Notes under the pieces: generated by a model | What the model was told of the DNA's origin: nothing | The model's database searches: none | The model's input: the letters and a program-made list of their open reading frames with translations, nothing else | Assembly (NCBI RefSeq): GCF_008831285.2 | Contig: NC_045138.2 | Coordinates: 1,253,143-1,317,142 of the forward strand | From: Nymphaea colorata | Lineage: Eukaryota; Streptophyta; Magnoliopsida; Nymphaeales; Nymphaeaceae | Length of the DNA: 64,000 nucleotides | Direction: 5' to 3' | Program-made: the position numbers and the translations under genes | In this document: piece after piece, positions 22,027 through 34,239 of the stretch | How positions within the stretch are numbered: the stretch's first letter is position 1 | Layout of the letters: each line of letters opens with the position of its first letter

Positions 22027-22345
22027 GTTCCCTGGATTGGTCAAAGCTATTACTGGAGCCTTTATATATCCTTGCGATCTTTTTCACTACACCTAGGTGT
22101 GAAGATGTCTTTCTTTTTTTAGATGTAGTTTTCATTAAAATTATATTACGCTAGAGAAAATATTGCCTTTATTGTTGTACTATTTCTGGGAAAATCTGAG
22201 ATTTTGGAAGACAATTGTAACCATAAAAGATGCCATTTGGTGGTATTTTAGGATATTATAGATGTGACAGTTCACTTTGAATAATAATGTACATAGAAAC
22301 ACATGATCAGATGTTACTTTTAAGATATGTGATAATTTACAAGGA
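21184..22345. repeat. Dispersed segment, copy B of three
   Basis: Same order and orientation as copy A at 6324-7470, including the embedded MITE. The CT microsatellite is expanded here (about 21976-22024). It abuts the outer end of inverted repeat P3. Confidence 0.85.
21616..21843. mobile_element. Tourist-like MITE, copy B
   Basis: A 228-bp unit starts GGTTGTGTTTGA and ends CAAACACAACC, flanked by TAA at 21613-21615 and 21844-21846. It is closely similar to the copy at 6742-6968. Only the 3' end (to about 53268) survives in copy C. Confidence 0.85.
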
Positions 22346-22799
22346 GTGAGGAATTCATGCACTAGGCATCACCATGCATGTAAAATTGTAAATAACAGAT
22401 GGATACTGGTGAACAAGAGCAAGGCATCCTCTTATATATCAGAGAATTGAACGAGTCCACATGATCGTCCTCATGCCTCTTAGTTAATCCTCTAGCTGGC
22501 CAGCGTTAGGACGTGGCCTTGAGTCATGGGCGAGGCTTCCACCAATCCATGATGATGTTAAAAGGGTCCATTCATCCTTTATAATAGTTGTTAGAAAGAT
22601 CTCTTGTCAATGCTTAGAATAGACGTCAGAAGATTGCCTCTATTTTTTTTTTTAAAAAAAAGCTTTTCAAAAAGTAAAAGGAAATTACTTTTGGCAAGGA
22701 TGAACATAAAAAAATATGCTTCAATTAAAAAAAAAATCGTTAGCTTTTTAGCTACTCATTAGTTCCCGTGTAGGGATCAGTCACACTCCATTAAGCCTT
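22346..22799. other. Intergenic stretch, no gene recognised
   Basis: It contains poly-T/poly-A tracts near 22650 and 22728. No gene or element border is recognised. Confidence 0.45.
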
Positions 22800-22993
22800 C
22801 AAATTGACGACTAACTTAAGGTATGTTTCTCAACAAATTAATCGTAAAATCATATTAGAACCATAAGGTTAGATTGCAAACTAATAATAATAATAAAAGT
22901 AGTTGATTTTAAGGGGTCTTTTTTTTTTCTTTATCTAACTGCTCTAGTTTTTACCAATCTCTCTCGAGAGAGAGAGAGAGAGAGAGAGATTGG

Positions 22994-23025
<32 letters not shown>

Positions 23026-23210
23026 GTTACAACACAAATTTGATGCCAATAAAGCAACACCTGAATAGACAGATGCACTTGTCTGTGTGGAGTGCATGAA
23101 TATAAAATCAGATGAAGTTTTAAATAGGTTCGATCAGCAACAGCTAAATGCTGAGTGACTGAAAATGACAAGACGCTCAAACCAGATGTGACCTATTTGC
23201 AGCCCATCTT
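22800..23210. repeat. Segmental repeat block a, copy 1
   Basis: Matches 60330-60640 through ACTAACTTAAGGTATGTTT, ACCATAAGGTTAGATTGCAA and GCAACACCTGAATAG. This copy contains an extra GA and TA microsatellite (about 22965-23024) that the other copy lacks. Confidence 0.85.
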
Positions 23211-23809
23211 ATGCAGCTGCCCCAAAACGGTTGGCTGGAAGAGAGCATGCACTGGCTGGAGAGATGTCAATTCTATTTAAGAACTTTTTTTTTTAGTGAA
23301 TAGGAGGTTGACAATTTATCATTCCCAAAAAAAAAGGACCTGAAGGTCTTCAGACAACAAATCCATGTCCCATGTACTAATCCAATCTAAATTTTTCTTA
23401 CAAAAGCTGGCTAGTCGAATCTGAGAATGAATCAAGCATTAGATTATGTCTGCACCATCAACATCCCTAGTCAATTCTGTTTTCATTGTGAAACTCAACC
23501 ACCGAAAGAGGAATTAAAATTTTGTATTTGTCCTACCTATATCCGAGTCAAGTCCAATTGCTACTTTGAACACTGAAGTTCTTTTATATTATTTTAAAAC
23601 TTGTGAGCCATCGACGTGTCTTTCATATTATTTTAAAACTTATTTTTATTTAATAAATCCTGCACATCACATTATTTTATGTTGGTTTTTTTTTACCATT
23701 GGCTTCATTGGCAGATTGAAGACACAGAAATTAAAAATGTGTTTGAATGATAATTTTTTCAACTTTCATGAAATTCCCAAAAAAAAAATCGAAAATTTTT
23801 TAGTATAAA
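23211..23809. other. AT-rich intergenic stretch
   Basis: No gene is recognised. A short internal duplication (TTATATTATTTTAAAACTT) occurs near 23584 and 23624. Confidence 0.5.
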
Positions 23810-24440
23810 TGCTGGCCAACTCACTAAACAATACAAAATTAATTAGCTTAAGACAAAATCGCGTTGATAATTCATAAGAAATAGAACAAAGAAGATCAAA
23901 GAAATTAATCGCAATCTCTTAGATGTTCCACAGTTTTAATCATTTTTATGTTATCTTGAAATTGGTAATAACGCGATGCATTTAATTTAGGAGAGGTGAC
24001 AAAATGGAAACTTACTACAGGAGACAAAGCATCAGCAATCAACAAAGGCATAAAAGAAACAAAAAGGGACATAAGAAAAAAAATAGCAATTGAAGCAAGG
24101 ACAAAAAAAAATATAAAGAACAAGAACCATACCAAGAACAAAAACAAGAGGGGAAAGAGGGAAGAGAAAGAGGTAAAAAGAAGAAGTCATCATGCCGCCA
24201 ATGCAAAGCATGAGGTGGACATCTGCCTTCATAACACATCCAATAAAGGCAACACTTGCCATCGAGTTTTTGAACATTCGGTTGCCGCGCTCTTCCCAAA
24301 CCTTCCACCAACAACAAAAGAGCCAAGACCATCAGGTCAATTACCAACCACTGCTGACAGAGCGGATGGTAAAGAAAAGGGAGAGAGAGAGAGAGAGAGA
24401 GAGAATGGTGAAAACTCAACTACACTAGCTACCAACTAGT
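23810..24440. repeat. Segmental repeat blocks b and c, copy 1
   Basis: Block b (about 23835-23960) matches 59930-60080. Block c (24030-24440) matches 60895-61210, including ATCAACAAAGGCATAAAA, CATGCCGCCAAT and ACCAACTAGTAA. Open frames on both strands are Lys- or Phe-rich and unrecognised. A GA microsatellite lies at about 24380-24404. Confidence 0.8.
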
Positions 24441-24658
24441 AAATCTCAAAGCAACCCGCTTAGGTAAGGGGTCAAACCTGAACTCAATCATGGCAAACCC
24501 ATGCAAGTAAGAGGTTAAACTTACAACAAACTCAAATAACTCATTCACTAATGGGTTAAATCTGAGATGTCATATCAAACATGTTTTGTTTTCAAAATTT
24601 GGTGCTTATTTTTGCCATTAAGCACAACATACACCGGCTTAGTAGCAAAGAGGGGCAG

Positions 24659-26340
24659 CTGTTATCACTCTAAATTTTTCCAAAAGATTACACTCCATCT
24701 ACTTAAACATAACCAATCTTTTTTACGGCAATTCGGTTATAATTTTAGACTTTGGGCCCAAGTTTGCCCCAAAACAGACCTCTAGACCCATATCTGAATC
24801 CAAATGCATGTTTTAAATCCAAAATCCAAATTCAAACACACATTTAGATCAAAATCCAAGTCCTAGATTCAAAATTTGCACCTCAAGCTAAAATAAAAAC
24901 CCAAGGCCCATAATCGAGCATGACCAGCCAAAATTGAGTCCAAATTAGGAAACGGATCCATAACAGTTTTTGATCCTTTTTAACGCGCATGTGCACTTGC
25001 AAACCTCCATTTTGTTTTTTGTCCCAACCTTGTGCCAAAAACTTTGAAGAATATGTTCTGAGCCCAAAACACCCATCTAACCCTTGATCGAGCCTTGGGC
25101 ATCGATTGGAATGAGTTTGCAATTGAGCGAACCCAATTCGGGTCTAAAACGTACCCAAAACCTCCCAAATTGAAACTGGAGCCATTTTAACAAAAGGACG
25201 GTTTTGCCTTTTAAAATATGCAATTAAAATAAATTAAATTTTTTTAGTGGACCCCACCTGCGGGGGCCAAGGACCTCTAAACCCTCCTTGTTGGCCCAAA
25301 AAATTAGCCAATAGGGGGAAAGCCTACCTTAGCCTCGCGTCAGGCCAATCCTAGCTGTGCATGGCCAAGGCAGGGCTTACGCCCAATGCAAGCCCTGTTT
25401 TGGGCTAAAATTTTGGGTCTCTTGACTGGACACTAGCCCTGCCAACACCCCCGAGTGTTTGCAGGGCTAAGGGTTAATTCCCTTTGGTAAAGGCCTATTA
25501 AAAAAATGGTTAAAAACCACTCATTTGGGGGTGGTTTTGGGTTTGTTGGATGGGCACTAACCCTGCCAACACCCTCAAATGGGTGTTTGCAGGACTAAGG
25601 GTCTATCCCTTTCATCAAGACCTATTAAAAAGTTTAAAAATAATTCAAAAAATACATGTAATTCGCATGAAAATCTTGTTAACTTAAAAAAAAAAAAATT
25701 AAATTTTGAGTTTTGGCTCCAAAATTCTTTATAAATACCCTTCAAATCTTTTCTCTTGGGTATGAGCTAACCCTAGGAGAACTTATAGAGTTTTCCATAT
25801 GAGATTTTGAAGTTGTTCCCTTAGCTCTCCCCAACTCCCTTCTTCTCATTCCTCTTCTTCTTAAACCTTGGGAACAAACTTTTTCTTCAACTTTCATTCT
25901 TCAAGGCAGCACGAGAAGACCTCTTGAAGAGACATTCTCAACACCTTCGAAGCTTACTTAGGAAGGCTTTGGAATCATCTAGAGAAGAAGCTTAGTTCTC
26001 TAAGTAGTCTACTTAGAGGTATGTAGTCAATACCTCAATCATTTTATTTTCTCTTTTTTCATCTTCCCATGACCATATAAGGTAGCCCTAAAATTCTATC
26101 TCCAGAGTCAATAACTATTCTTGAGTGCACAGAGAGTATGAACAAGGTGAAATAGAACTTCATTTTTCTTTCTAAGATTGACATGAGTTCCTTTCTTTGC
26201 TCATTAAATGTGCATTGTTTAATCTTAAAATGATCTCCATGCATAGTTTATTGATTTTTCAAATTAATATGTGAAAGAACAGTAAGAACGAGTGCTTGGG
26301 TTGGGATTTCTTTGTTATTATGTTGATTTTTGAGGTTGAA
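24659..26340 (+). repeat. LTR-like unit, copy 1 (about 1.7 kb), probably Ty3/Gypsy-type or LARD
   Basis: It starts TGTTATCAC directly after a polypurine-like AAAGAGGGGCAGC. It is colinear at low identity with 28037-29645. A TATA-like TTTATAAATACCC near 25730 and leader-like DNA follow in the same positions in both copies. No protein domain is present. The right border is set by the end of visible similarity, so it is approximate. Confidence 0.55.
25385..25640. repeat. Tandem duplication of about 125 bp inside the LTR-like unit
   Basis: Two successive blocks contain GGACACTAGCCCTGCCAACA / GGGCACTAACCCTGCCAACA, then a TTTGCAGG(G/A)CTAAGGG motif and CCTATTAAAAA. The related unit at 28.9 kb has only one such block, so this copy expanded. 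Confidence 0.8.
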
Positions 26341-26839
26341 ACTTATTCAACACAAGAAAGCCCTGACGAATGTGAACCCTCACGAATGTGAACAGGTTAA
26401 ATTGTGTTTTCATGTCATTCTTACGTTTACCATTTCTCTTAATCACCCGATTAGGGATCCCAATGATAGCTTTCTTATGTCATTAACTTTCTATTTCATG
26501 TATGCTTGCTTTTCTCTTATGCCCAACGTAGGAGATATAAATTTCCTTATGATAGATGAAATAATTATTCTTTTTCATGCTTATATGAGAATATTTTCAA
26601 ACTTGTTTTCTAAAAGAATTTCAAAAGTAAGAACCCTCTTCAATGAGAACTTGGAGATTTAGCCTAAGGTCTTGCATGACCCTAAGTTTCTTTCCGGCCT
26701 AAAAAAAAAAATCGAAGTTGGACATGCTAAGTTATCATTTGATTTTAACTTTTCATATATATATATAAATATATGTTTATGTATATGTATATTGTGCATG
26801 AAAATTTCTCTTTTTTATTTAACCTTTTCTTTTATATAC

Positions 26840-26905
<66 letters not shown>

Positions 26906-28036
26906 AAATTATGTGTATATTCTACTCTCTCTCCAAAACCTTCTTTCTCTCTTATTTAAAATCTTCTCTTATAAGTTTTCACATACGTAGACACACACAC
27001 ACATATATACATGTATGTCTCTCTTTTTGTTAAAATATTTATTTTATTTCAATATCTCTTTCCCTTTCTCTTTCTTTTTATTTCCCTTGGCTTAAAATCA
27101 TTTTACAAACGATCACATATGTAAGTGCATGGATGTATATGAATGTGCATGCATATATCATTTTCTCTAAAATCACTTCCTATTTCACTTTTTTCTTTTT
27201 TTTATTCATCTAAAAATCTCTTTTCTAACACTAAAAATTTTAATATTCATTTATCGACTTTATTAAGACCAAAACTCAAGTAATGACTCAATGTTGAAAA
27301 CTTGGTTGATCGTTTACTGCCATATTCTAATTTTAAAAACTTTTCTTTCTTTATAAGAATATTTGTGACAACTTGATGGAAAATATATAAGAAAGTGTAA
27401 GAAACTCAAATGTGTGTGATGGTAAGAATGCTCTTAGATAAATGTTATGGTAGGAATGAATGATTTCTTTCAATCATATTGAATCAATTCATTCATTCAC
27501 AATCACTTCTTAAAAGATCACAAGTACTTCTCCTTGAGAACTTAAGCAAGATGAGATGAAGCCCTAAGTAGGTAACCAAATTAGAGGAAAATCTTAAGTC
27601 TACTTAAGATTCTAGGGATAGACGAAATTGATTCCAAAAGGAATCCTCAAAAATATCAACATTAGTTTCCAAGAATTTCCAAATGATAATTGCATGATTT
27701 GAAAGTCTTTCAAAATGGCTTAATTTCTCAAATGATACTTCAAAATTTTCTCATTCAAAAGACTTTGAAATTATTTTCAAACACAATACTGCATTTATGG
27801 TGAAAATGATGTTTAAGTAGAAATAAAATACATTAAGAGTAAGCATAGCACATGGATTAGGTATTCCCGATAAAGGCACCGGAAATGGCCAATCCTCGCA
27901 CCGAAGGCGAGTCTCTTTTTCTCTCTTTTCAAAACAAAATCTTATTTTTTTTAAGTACTTCAAAAACCAAAAACAATTTTGGGATGCAAACATGTCCAAA
28001 AATGTGTGGGCACATCCATGTGAATATAAGCGCTGT
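26341..28036. other. AT-rich stretch between the two LTR-like units
   Basis: It contains a long TA microsatellite (about 26845-26892) with TG and CA runs near 26893 and 26992. No coding domain is seen. If the two units are a true LTR pair, this would be a non-coding internal region of 1.7 kb. Confidence 0.5.
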
Positions 28037-29645
28037 AGTGTTATCACCCCAAATTTTTCAAAAAAGGGGTGTATTTCATTTTCACTCAAATCTCAGTTAT
28101 TTCATCTGGATTTAATTCTTGGGCCTTAAGCCCTATCCTAGACCCAAAACACATTCGTGACTATTCAATCCAAAATGAAATTCTGAACCCTTGTTCGAAC
28201 CCAAATACAAAATTCAAATTCAAAACCCAACTCTAGATGCAAGATTCAAACCCAAAATCCAACTACCGGATCCGAATAAGAACCAAAATCCAAGTTTAGA
28301 TCTAAATCAAGAATCTCAAACTTAATATCCAAAATGGAGATCAAAACAACAAAATTTGATGCTATCGATCACCACAGGTGCACACACAAACCTTCCCTTT
28401 GTTTTATATCTTGCCCTTGCACCAAAAATGTGTTTTTGATCTTAAATCACTCAGTAGAACACATCGTCGACAATTTGAACCCAATCTGAATTCAAAACCA
28501 GCCCAGAGTGACTCAAAATGGAGTCACCCACCCATTTATAACAAAACCCAATTTTATACACCTTTTAAATAGAAAAATAATAGTTGATGCCTTTTATGTG
28601 AACATATATTTTTATTTAATTATTTACTCATTTTATCTTCTTTTATTTCATTTTTATCTCATTTTATACCATTTTTATTTCAAGTTATTTCTTTATTTTA
28701 AATAATAAATAATAGCGCGTCACGTGATGCACACGCGATCATGTTACGCTATCGCTGCACACAGCAGTGCGACGTGCATGCGATCGTGTTACGTGAGCAA
28801 TGCGCCAATGCCATAGCACCTAGACCGGTGCCTACGCACTGTGCAGGCCCCATTTTCATGTCTAAACCGCCCCTTGGGGGGTGGTTTTGGTCTCTTTGCA
28901 TGGGCAATAGCCCTGCACACACCCCCAAAGGGGCATTGGCAGGGCTAATGGCCAATTCCACTTGGTCAAAGCCTATTTTAAAATTAAAAAAAATGAAATC
29001 ATTCAAAAATATTTGAAATTTAAATGAAAATCTTGTTAAATTGCAAAAAAAAAAAATCAAATTTTAAATTTTGGCTCCAAAATTCTCTATATATACCACC
29101 GCAATCTTCCCTCTTGAGTGTGAGCCAACCATAGAGAAACCTCTAATGCTTTCTCACTTAAAATTTTTTATTTTCCTTTGGTTATCTCTTTTTTTTTCTT
29201 TATTTTTCTCCAACCTTGAAAGCAAGGTTTTTCTAGTTCAAACTCTTCATGAGCTCACAAGGAGCTCTCTTGAAGCCATATTTCCATCATCTTGGAGCCT
29301 CAACCGAAGCGATCTTAAGATCATTCAAAGGAGAAGACTCGTCTATATTCGAGGTATGTAATCCTCCATTTTTATTTTCATTTCTTTTTGCTACCTTCCT
29401 ATGGCCATACAAGAAAACTCAAATGATTTCCATTCGAGAATCAAGAGCCACTCTTCAGTGCATCGGAAGTATGAATAAGGCAAAATAATTTCCATTTCTT
29501 TATTTCTTTTTAGAAACATGCTTGTTATATGCTTAAGGTGATGTTCGTGCGTGATATGCTAATTTTCTTGAGCAATGAGCAAATGCATGGCAAGAATGAG
29601 TGTGGATTGGGATTTCTTCATCTTATGTTGATTTGCATGGTAAGT
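28037..29645 (+). repeat. LTR-like unit, copy 2 (about 1.6 kb)
   Basis: It starts TGTTATCACCCC, with TATA-like CTATATATACC near 29080 and ATTCGAGGTATGTAATCC near 29348 matching the first unit. A GC-rich patch (28712-28860) with CACGTGA and CGATCG motifs has no match in the first unit. It has no coding content. Confidence 0.55.
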
Positions 29646-30825
29646 AAAAGTTCAAATTCAGATTAAATCTAAGGTATGACCTGTTACATGTAAAATTCGG
29701 GAACAGTTCTAGTTGGTTTTGGTTTTAGTTTTCCCAAATTGCACTCGACTACGGGCCCAGGTTTGAATCATATTATGCAGAAATTGATTAAGTTGGATCT
29801 GTCAACCCCTGGACCGGTCCCAATAATTTGGCATAGATGGATCGGATTGTGATATTTTGGATTTAAATAGCATGCCACGACCCGGCGCTCCATCCGACCC
29901 GGTCTTCTTTTCATTTCTCGTTTCAATCAAGCAAGTCTCATGGAAATGTTTTAGTTTGGATAATTCGAGGAAAGCCTCACGCTCGAAATTTTTTTTCTCG
30001 GCATCAAAAGATTCTTGACTTCTTAGTTTTGCTTTAATAATGTTAACAATCCCATCAAATTAAGCATTAAACGAGTTAAATCAAATTGTTACATATTTTA
30101 AGATAACGAGACCGTAATATATATTTATATTTAACTTCGGGAGACATAATTTGCAGTTTTCAGCCAAATATCTACCAGTGAGTAAGTATAATAAGACAAT
30201 ATCATACCGCTGATAGATATTTGTATCAGTAAATGCTAGTCAAATACAATTAAGTATGGTATCTGTGCACTTAATTTCCTAAATGCTAGTCAAACAAGGA
30301 AACCACAAATAATAAGACAATAATACTTAAATTTGTAATGTGTCCAAAGTGCCGGTTTTTTTCTTGCTTTTCCATTTCGCACTTCTTCCACAAATGCAGT
30401 TCAGAGTTGCCACAAAAGAAGAGATTAAAGAAAAGAAAAGAATCTGAATATGTTTACCAACAAACGACATTAGCTATTAGGAGGTTTATGTGTTGATGCC
30501 GCGTGGTGACTTAACAATTAAGTTCAACTATTGGATCTGACATCTAACGTCGTGTTTTCGATCATATCATGATCCATATCCACAATTGGGTCCACAAGAA
30601 TGAGCAGACATATATGAGCCATGAGTATCCTGACCAAGATCCATCTCGATTTCTTACCAAGCTAAAGTCCAAGAAACATATGCCCGTGAAATTGACAATG
30701 ACACCAACACCAAATTGGGACGTCTTCTTCCAAATTCTTCCTCGGTTAACGATCTGGATATTCCATACAAAAGCCACACAACAATCATTTTTTATTTCCA
30801 CTATAGACATAACTGTTCCTGTCCA
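29646..30825. other. Intergenic stretch, no gene recognised
   Basis: Short frames only. No element border or RNA gene is recognised. Confidence 0.5.
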
Positions 30826-31350
30826 ACTCCTCTCTCTCTCTCTCTCTCTCTCTCTTAACAATCACATGTTTGCTACACTCACATGGTATTCTATTAGCTT
30901 CTCAACATCTAGGACTTCAAGGACACAAGCAACCTGGTTATATGCATAGGCCTGCGCACAATTATATTATACGGAGACTCTTGTGCATGCCACGCACCCA
31001 TAAAAGTGGGCGAGAAGCCCAACAAAAGTGCGCCAAAGGTAGAGTCCCGGCCGGCCCGACTCTCGCCTCGGGCGGCCTCAGTCCCCCACTCACTCCCCTC
31101 CCTCTCTGCAGCTCTGCTCCCTTTCCCTTCCCATCTCCCTCTCCCTCTCCCTCTCTGGTTCCATCTCCCTCTCCGCCTCCATCCCCCACTCACTCCCCTG
31201 TCTCCCTCTCCCTCTCTGCTCCCGCTCCCTCTCTGGTTCCCTCTCCCTCTCCGCATCCATCCCCCGCTCACTCCCCTCCCTCTCCGCTCCCCCTCTCCCT
31301 TCCCATCTCCCTATCCCTCTCCTTCTCTGCTCCCGCTCCCCCTAGGGTTC
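30826..31350. repeat. CT microsatellite, then pyrimidine-rich satellite of CCCTCTC-type units
   Basis: A pure CT run spans about 30831-30855. From about 31080 to 31350 imperfect CCCTCTCCCTCTC and CTCTCTGCTCCCGCTCCC units repeat. All long frames across it (Pro/Ser-rich on plus, Gly/Arg-rich on minus) are low-complexity artefacts. A purine-rich counterpart lies in the element at 37143-37268. Confidence 0.8.
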
Positions 31351-31356
31351 CCTGAG

Positions 31357-31575
31357 TCACAACCATCATGAGGAAGGATGGTATTGAAGAAATCAGAAGT
31401 GACAAACGTCCTTGGAGTTTCCTGGGCCAAGCCCACTTCCAGGACAAGAGCTACAAGAACAAACCCAAGAAACAGTGTGTAGCACTTCATGGTTCTGATT
31501 ATGATCACTTCTCCTGTTGTGCCCAGCCTGGTGCATTCTATCCGGTATTTATAGGCACCAAGTCAGTGATCACAC
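31357..31575 (-). pseudogene. GH19 chitinase 5' fragment with its promoter
   Basis: On the minus strand an ATG at 31490 starts MKCYTLFLGFVLVALVLEVG, a signal peptide closely matching the chitinase at 40116. This continues through TPRTFVTSDFFNTIL and HDGC, where similarity stops at about 31357 against the satellite. The upstream TATA box (TATAAATACC, plus positions 31544-31553) and flanking bases match the 40-kb promoter. This copy reads in frame through the place where the 40-kb copy has an extra T. Confidence 0.8.
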
Positions 31576-31748
31576 TAGCAGAGTCTTTGAACTTATCAAT
31601 TGAGGGTGCAGAGTCGTCGGTCTTCAGTGTAGCTTTGAAAGCTCCATTTCCCTTCCCCTTCAATTTCCTTCCACTACTTCTACATTGACCAGTCTTTTCA
31701 TTTGCGGAATTTTTACACAGGCCTTTTCTTTTTGCTTCAGTCCTCATT

Positions 31749-32224
31749 AGGGGTGAACATGAGCGAGTCAAGCCCAAGTTCAGTTAGCTAGAGCTCGGCT
31801 CAACTAATGAAACCTCTAGTTCGACTCGTTTCGAGCTTGAAAATTGCTCGACGAAAGCAGCTCGAGCTCGACTCGAAAGTTATGTGTTGAACTCGAGCTC
31901 GACTCGATTCAGACTCGACAAACTCTTTTGAATAGAATTAATATTCATTGTTACTTGTTGAGCTCAAACTCGACTCGATTAAAGCTCGACAAACTCGTTT
32001 GAATAGAATTGATATTCAGCGTCACATGAGGAGCTCGAACTCGACTCGATTAAGACTCGACAAACTCGATTAAGGCTTGAGCTCGACTATACAGTTACGT
32101 GTTGAGCTCAAACTCAACTTGATTATTTGAACGAGTCGACTCATGAATTGGAGATTAACTCGTTAAGCAAATGATCTCGAATTCGCTCATGAGTAGAGCT
32201 TGTTGTTCACCCCAATTTGTAACC
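31749..32224. mobile_element. hAT-like non-autonomous element with GAGCTCGACTCGA motifs
   Basis: It starts AGGGGTGAACATGAGCGAG and closes with the inverse TTGTTCACCCC. The interior repeats CTCGAACTCGACTCGATTAA about three times with a period near 70-80 bases. No coding capacity and no clean target duplication were seen. Confidence 0.65.
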
Positions 32225-32440
32225 TTGGAGCCTTCCTCCAAAAAATTCAATTAAAAGGCGAATCCCTAGAGGAAAAAATTTGCATTTAATTTCATGCCTG
32301 TCCTGTTGCTAGAGCATTGTTGCGAATTCCACATGTTATAATCAAGTCAAGGATACAAGCATTTTGATTGTCAAAGGCAAGGGCACACACATAAATTTTC
32401 TCTGGGAGGGCCAAATTATTATTTCAAAACTTTAACTGGA

Positions 32441-33620
32441 GTTGAAAATAACTTTCTAAGTTTTTATATAGGATAATTGAGTTTGTTCTTTAGTAGGGAG
32501 ATCGACATCATTGTCTTCTTCTAAATATATTGATGGAATAATGGCAGGAATGAATACCTGACTATTGCTTACAACATCCGTATGAGTGGACTCAGGTCCA
32601 TCTTCAAAGGCAATGCTTCTAACCTGATCACCTCCCCAAACTCAATATCTTCAAAGAAATAGGCATTTCCCGTTTCAAAGAAAGACTTACAGGATGTATT
32701 ATCAAACTTATAACTCCTTAATGTTTGTTCATTTTTTCTTTATACATTCAATGCAAACATTAAAGTCTAAAAAATCAAGGGACTCAAGAATTCTATTTGA
32801 CATAAGTCTTTTTATCCTCTTTTTAGAGATATGTCCTAAGCGCCTATGACATTCATCCTTGCAAAAGAAGCAGCCTGATTTGCCTTCCTTATGCTTCTTT
32901 TGTCTCTTAATGAATGCGTGATCAACTGCAATTTTCTTAACAGTCTTCCTTTTTTTACTTTTAGGCGTAGTAGCCAAGTGAGCACTTTTTATCCTATCAT
33001 GCTTCAATCTCTCCTCTTCTTCCACACAGTGCGAAATGAGCTCATTAAGAGTCCATTTCTCCTTCTGACAGTTATAACTAACTTTAAACTGTCCAAACTG
33101 TGGTGGAAGAGAAAGGAGAACCATATGCACTATAAAGTCTTCAGGTAACCTCAGACCTAGTGCCTGTAATTTTGAAGCAAGATGAGACATTTTTATAATG
33201 TGCTCTCGTATGTTCCCATTGTCTTTATACTTCAGCGTCACATGTTTACTCAAAAGAGTGCTTGTTTCAGCCTTTTAGTTTTTAACAAAACGTTTTTCAA
33301 TCTTCGAGGAACGCTTTGACACTAGCCTTTTCATTAATTGAGCCTCTAAAGTTTTCTGGAATTAATCTCTTCATGATCATTAGACACATGCGGTTTGAGC
33401 GTTCCTACCGTTCAAAGTAACACTTATCCTCATGGGAACTTTCATCTGTTGGATGAGGTGGGCATGACTCCCTAAATGCAAGGTCTATATCCATACAACC
33501 CAGAATAATCATGATTGTTTCTTTTCAGTCCTTAACATTCGAACCATTTAACTCGGGAATAGTACTCAAATTTGCAGATATCATGGAAGCAGAGCTCACT
33601 GTACAAAGAACAAACTAAAG
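32441..33620 (-). mobile_element. Ty1/Copia element on the minus strand, internally deleted
   Basis: From 33620 leftward the minus strand reads gag N-terminus (LNGSNVKDWKE-like with TGA for the Trp), gag core, half of a zinc knuckle, GAG-pre-integrase, then near 32690-32470 the linker after integrase. Protease and the integrase core are missing. Three stops at expected Trp codons lie in the first 350 bases. LTRs were not identified. Confidence 0.75.
32729..33253 (-). pseudogene. Copia gag fused to GAG-pre-integrase by deletion
   Basis: The 174-codon frame starts inside gag (MSKHVTLKYKDNGNIREHI) and continues through a Lys-rich segment. It has the first two Cys of a knuckle (CFFCKDE) and then abruptly joins HRRLGHISKKRIKRLMSN and CIECIKKK of GAG-pre-integrase. 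The second half of the knuckle and the protease are lost at the joint near 32850. Confidence 0.8.
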
Positions 33621-34239
33621 CACGCTCACAATCAATACATGTACAAAGATGAAACAGTAAATATAAACGAATTTAAACACAATGGCCCAAAAACCCATCA
33701 CAAGGTACCGGTGCAATGTAAATATCTAATCTTTGGATTGAAATACTAACTGCAAGTGGTATCCTTGGACAACAATAAATATAGATAATTAACTCTGTCA
33801 AACAACGAGCCTATCTTTGGATTGACTCGTTATTCACATGGAAACCTGAAAATTATCATATATTCGTTGCCATGTATACTTAAACCTGACCAAACAACAA
33901 TCCTCCTTTGGTTTGATCATTGCCCGCATGGATCAAGTATACTATCATCTAATGTTCAAAACAGGGAAATTCGTACAACAAAGGTCACTTTGGCGATATA
34001 AAGTACAAGCTTACTCATTGCGAACAATAGACAAGGCCAAAGTTCAATTCATGGTCCAAACATTCATCTAAAGCATATTCACAATTTTAATAACATGCAA
34101 AACATGATACATAAATTAAAATTGCATACAACATTATCCTTACTTTGAATCCAAGACCAAATGACTCAATGATATGGGATTAAAAGAGTTCAAAATTTTA
34201 TAAACCGATACCATAATCGTGCTTAAGTGAGTCAAGAAC
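33621..34239. other. Intergenic stretch, no gene recognised
   Basis: No domain or element border is recognised. Repeated CATGGAAACC/CATGGATC and GATTGACTCGTT/GTTTGATCATT motifs suggest degenerate internal repetition near 33770-33950. Confidence 0.4.

Noticed and set aside
21832-22135. Arg-Glu repeat frames and Ser-Leu repeat frames
   Set aside because: They come from the CT microsatellite. The same applies to frames at 4551-4742, 7107-7126, 24360-24439 and 30562-30861.
23996-24439. Lys-rich 147-codon frame as a nuclear protein gene
   Set aside because: The homologous block at 60.9-61.2 kb does not keep the frame, so openness here reflects A-rich composition.
31006-31371. Proline/serine-rich 121-codon frame and Gly/Arg-rich frames on the other strand
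   Set aside because: They only translate the CCCTCTC satellite in different frames. No domain, and all frames are open because the repeat lacks stops.
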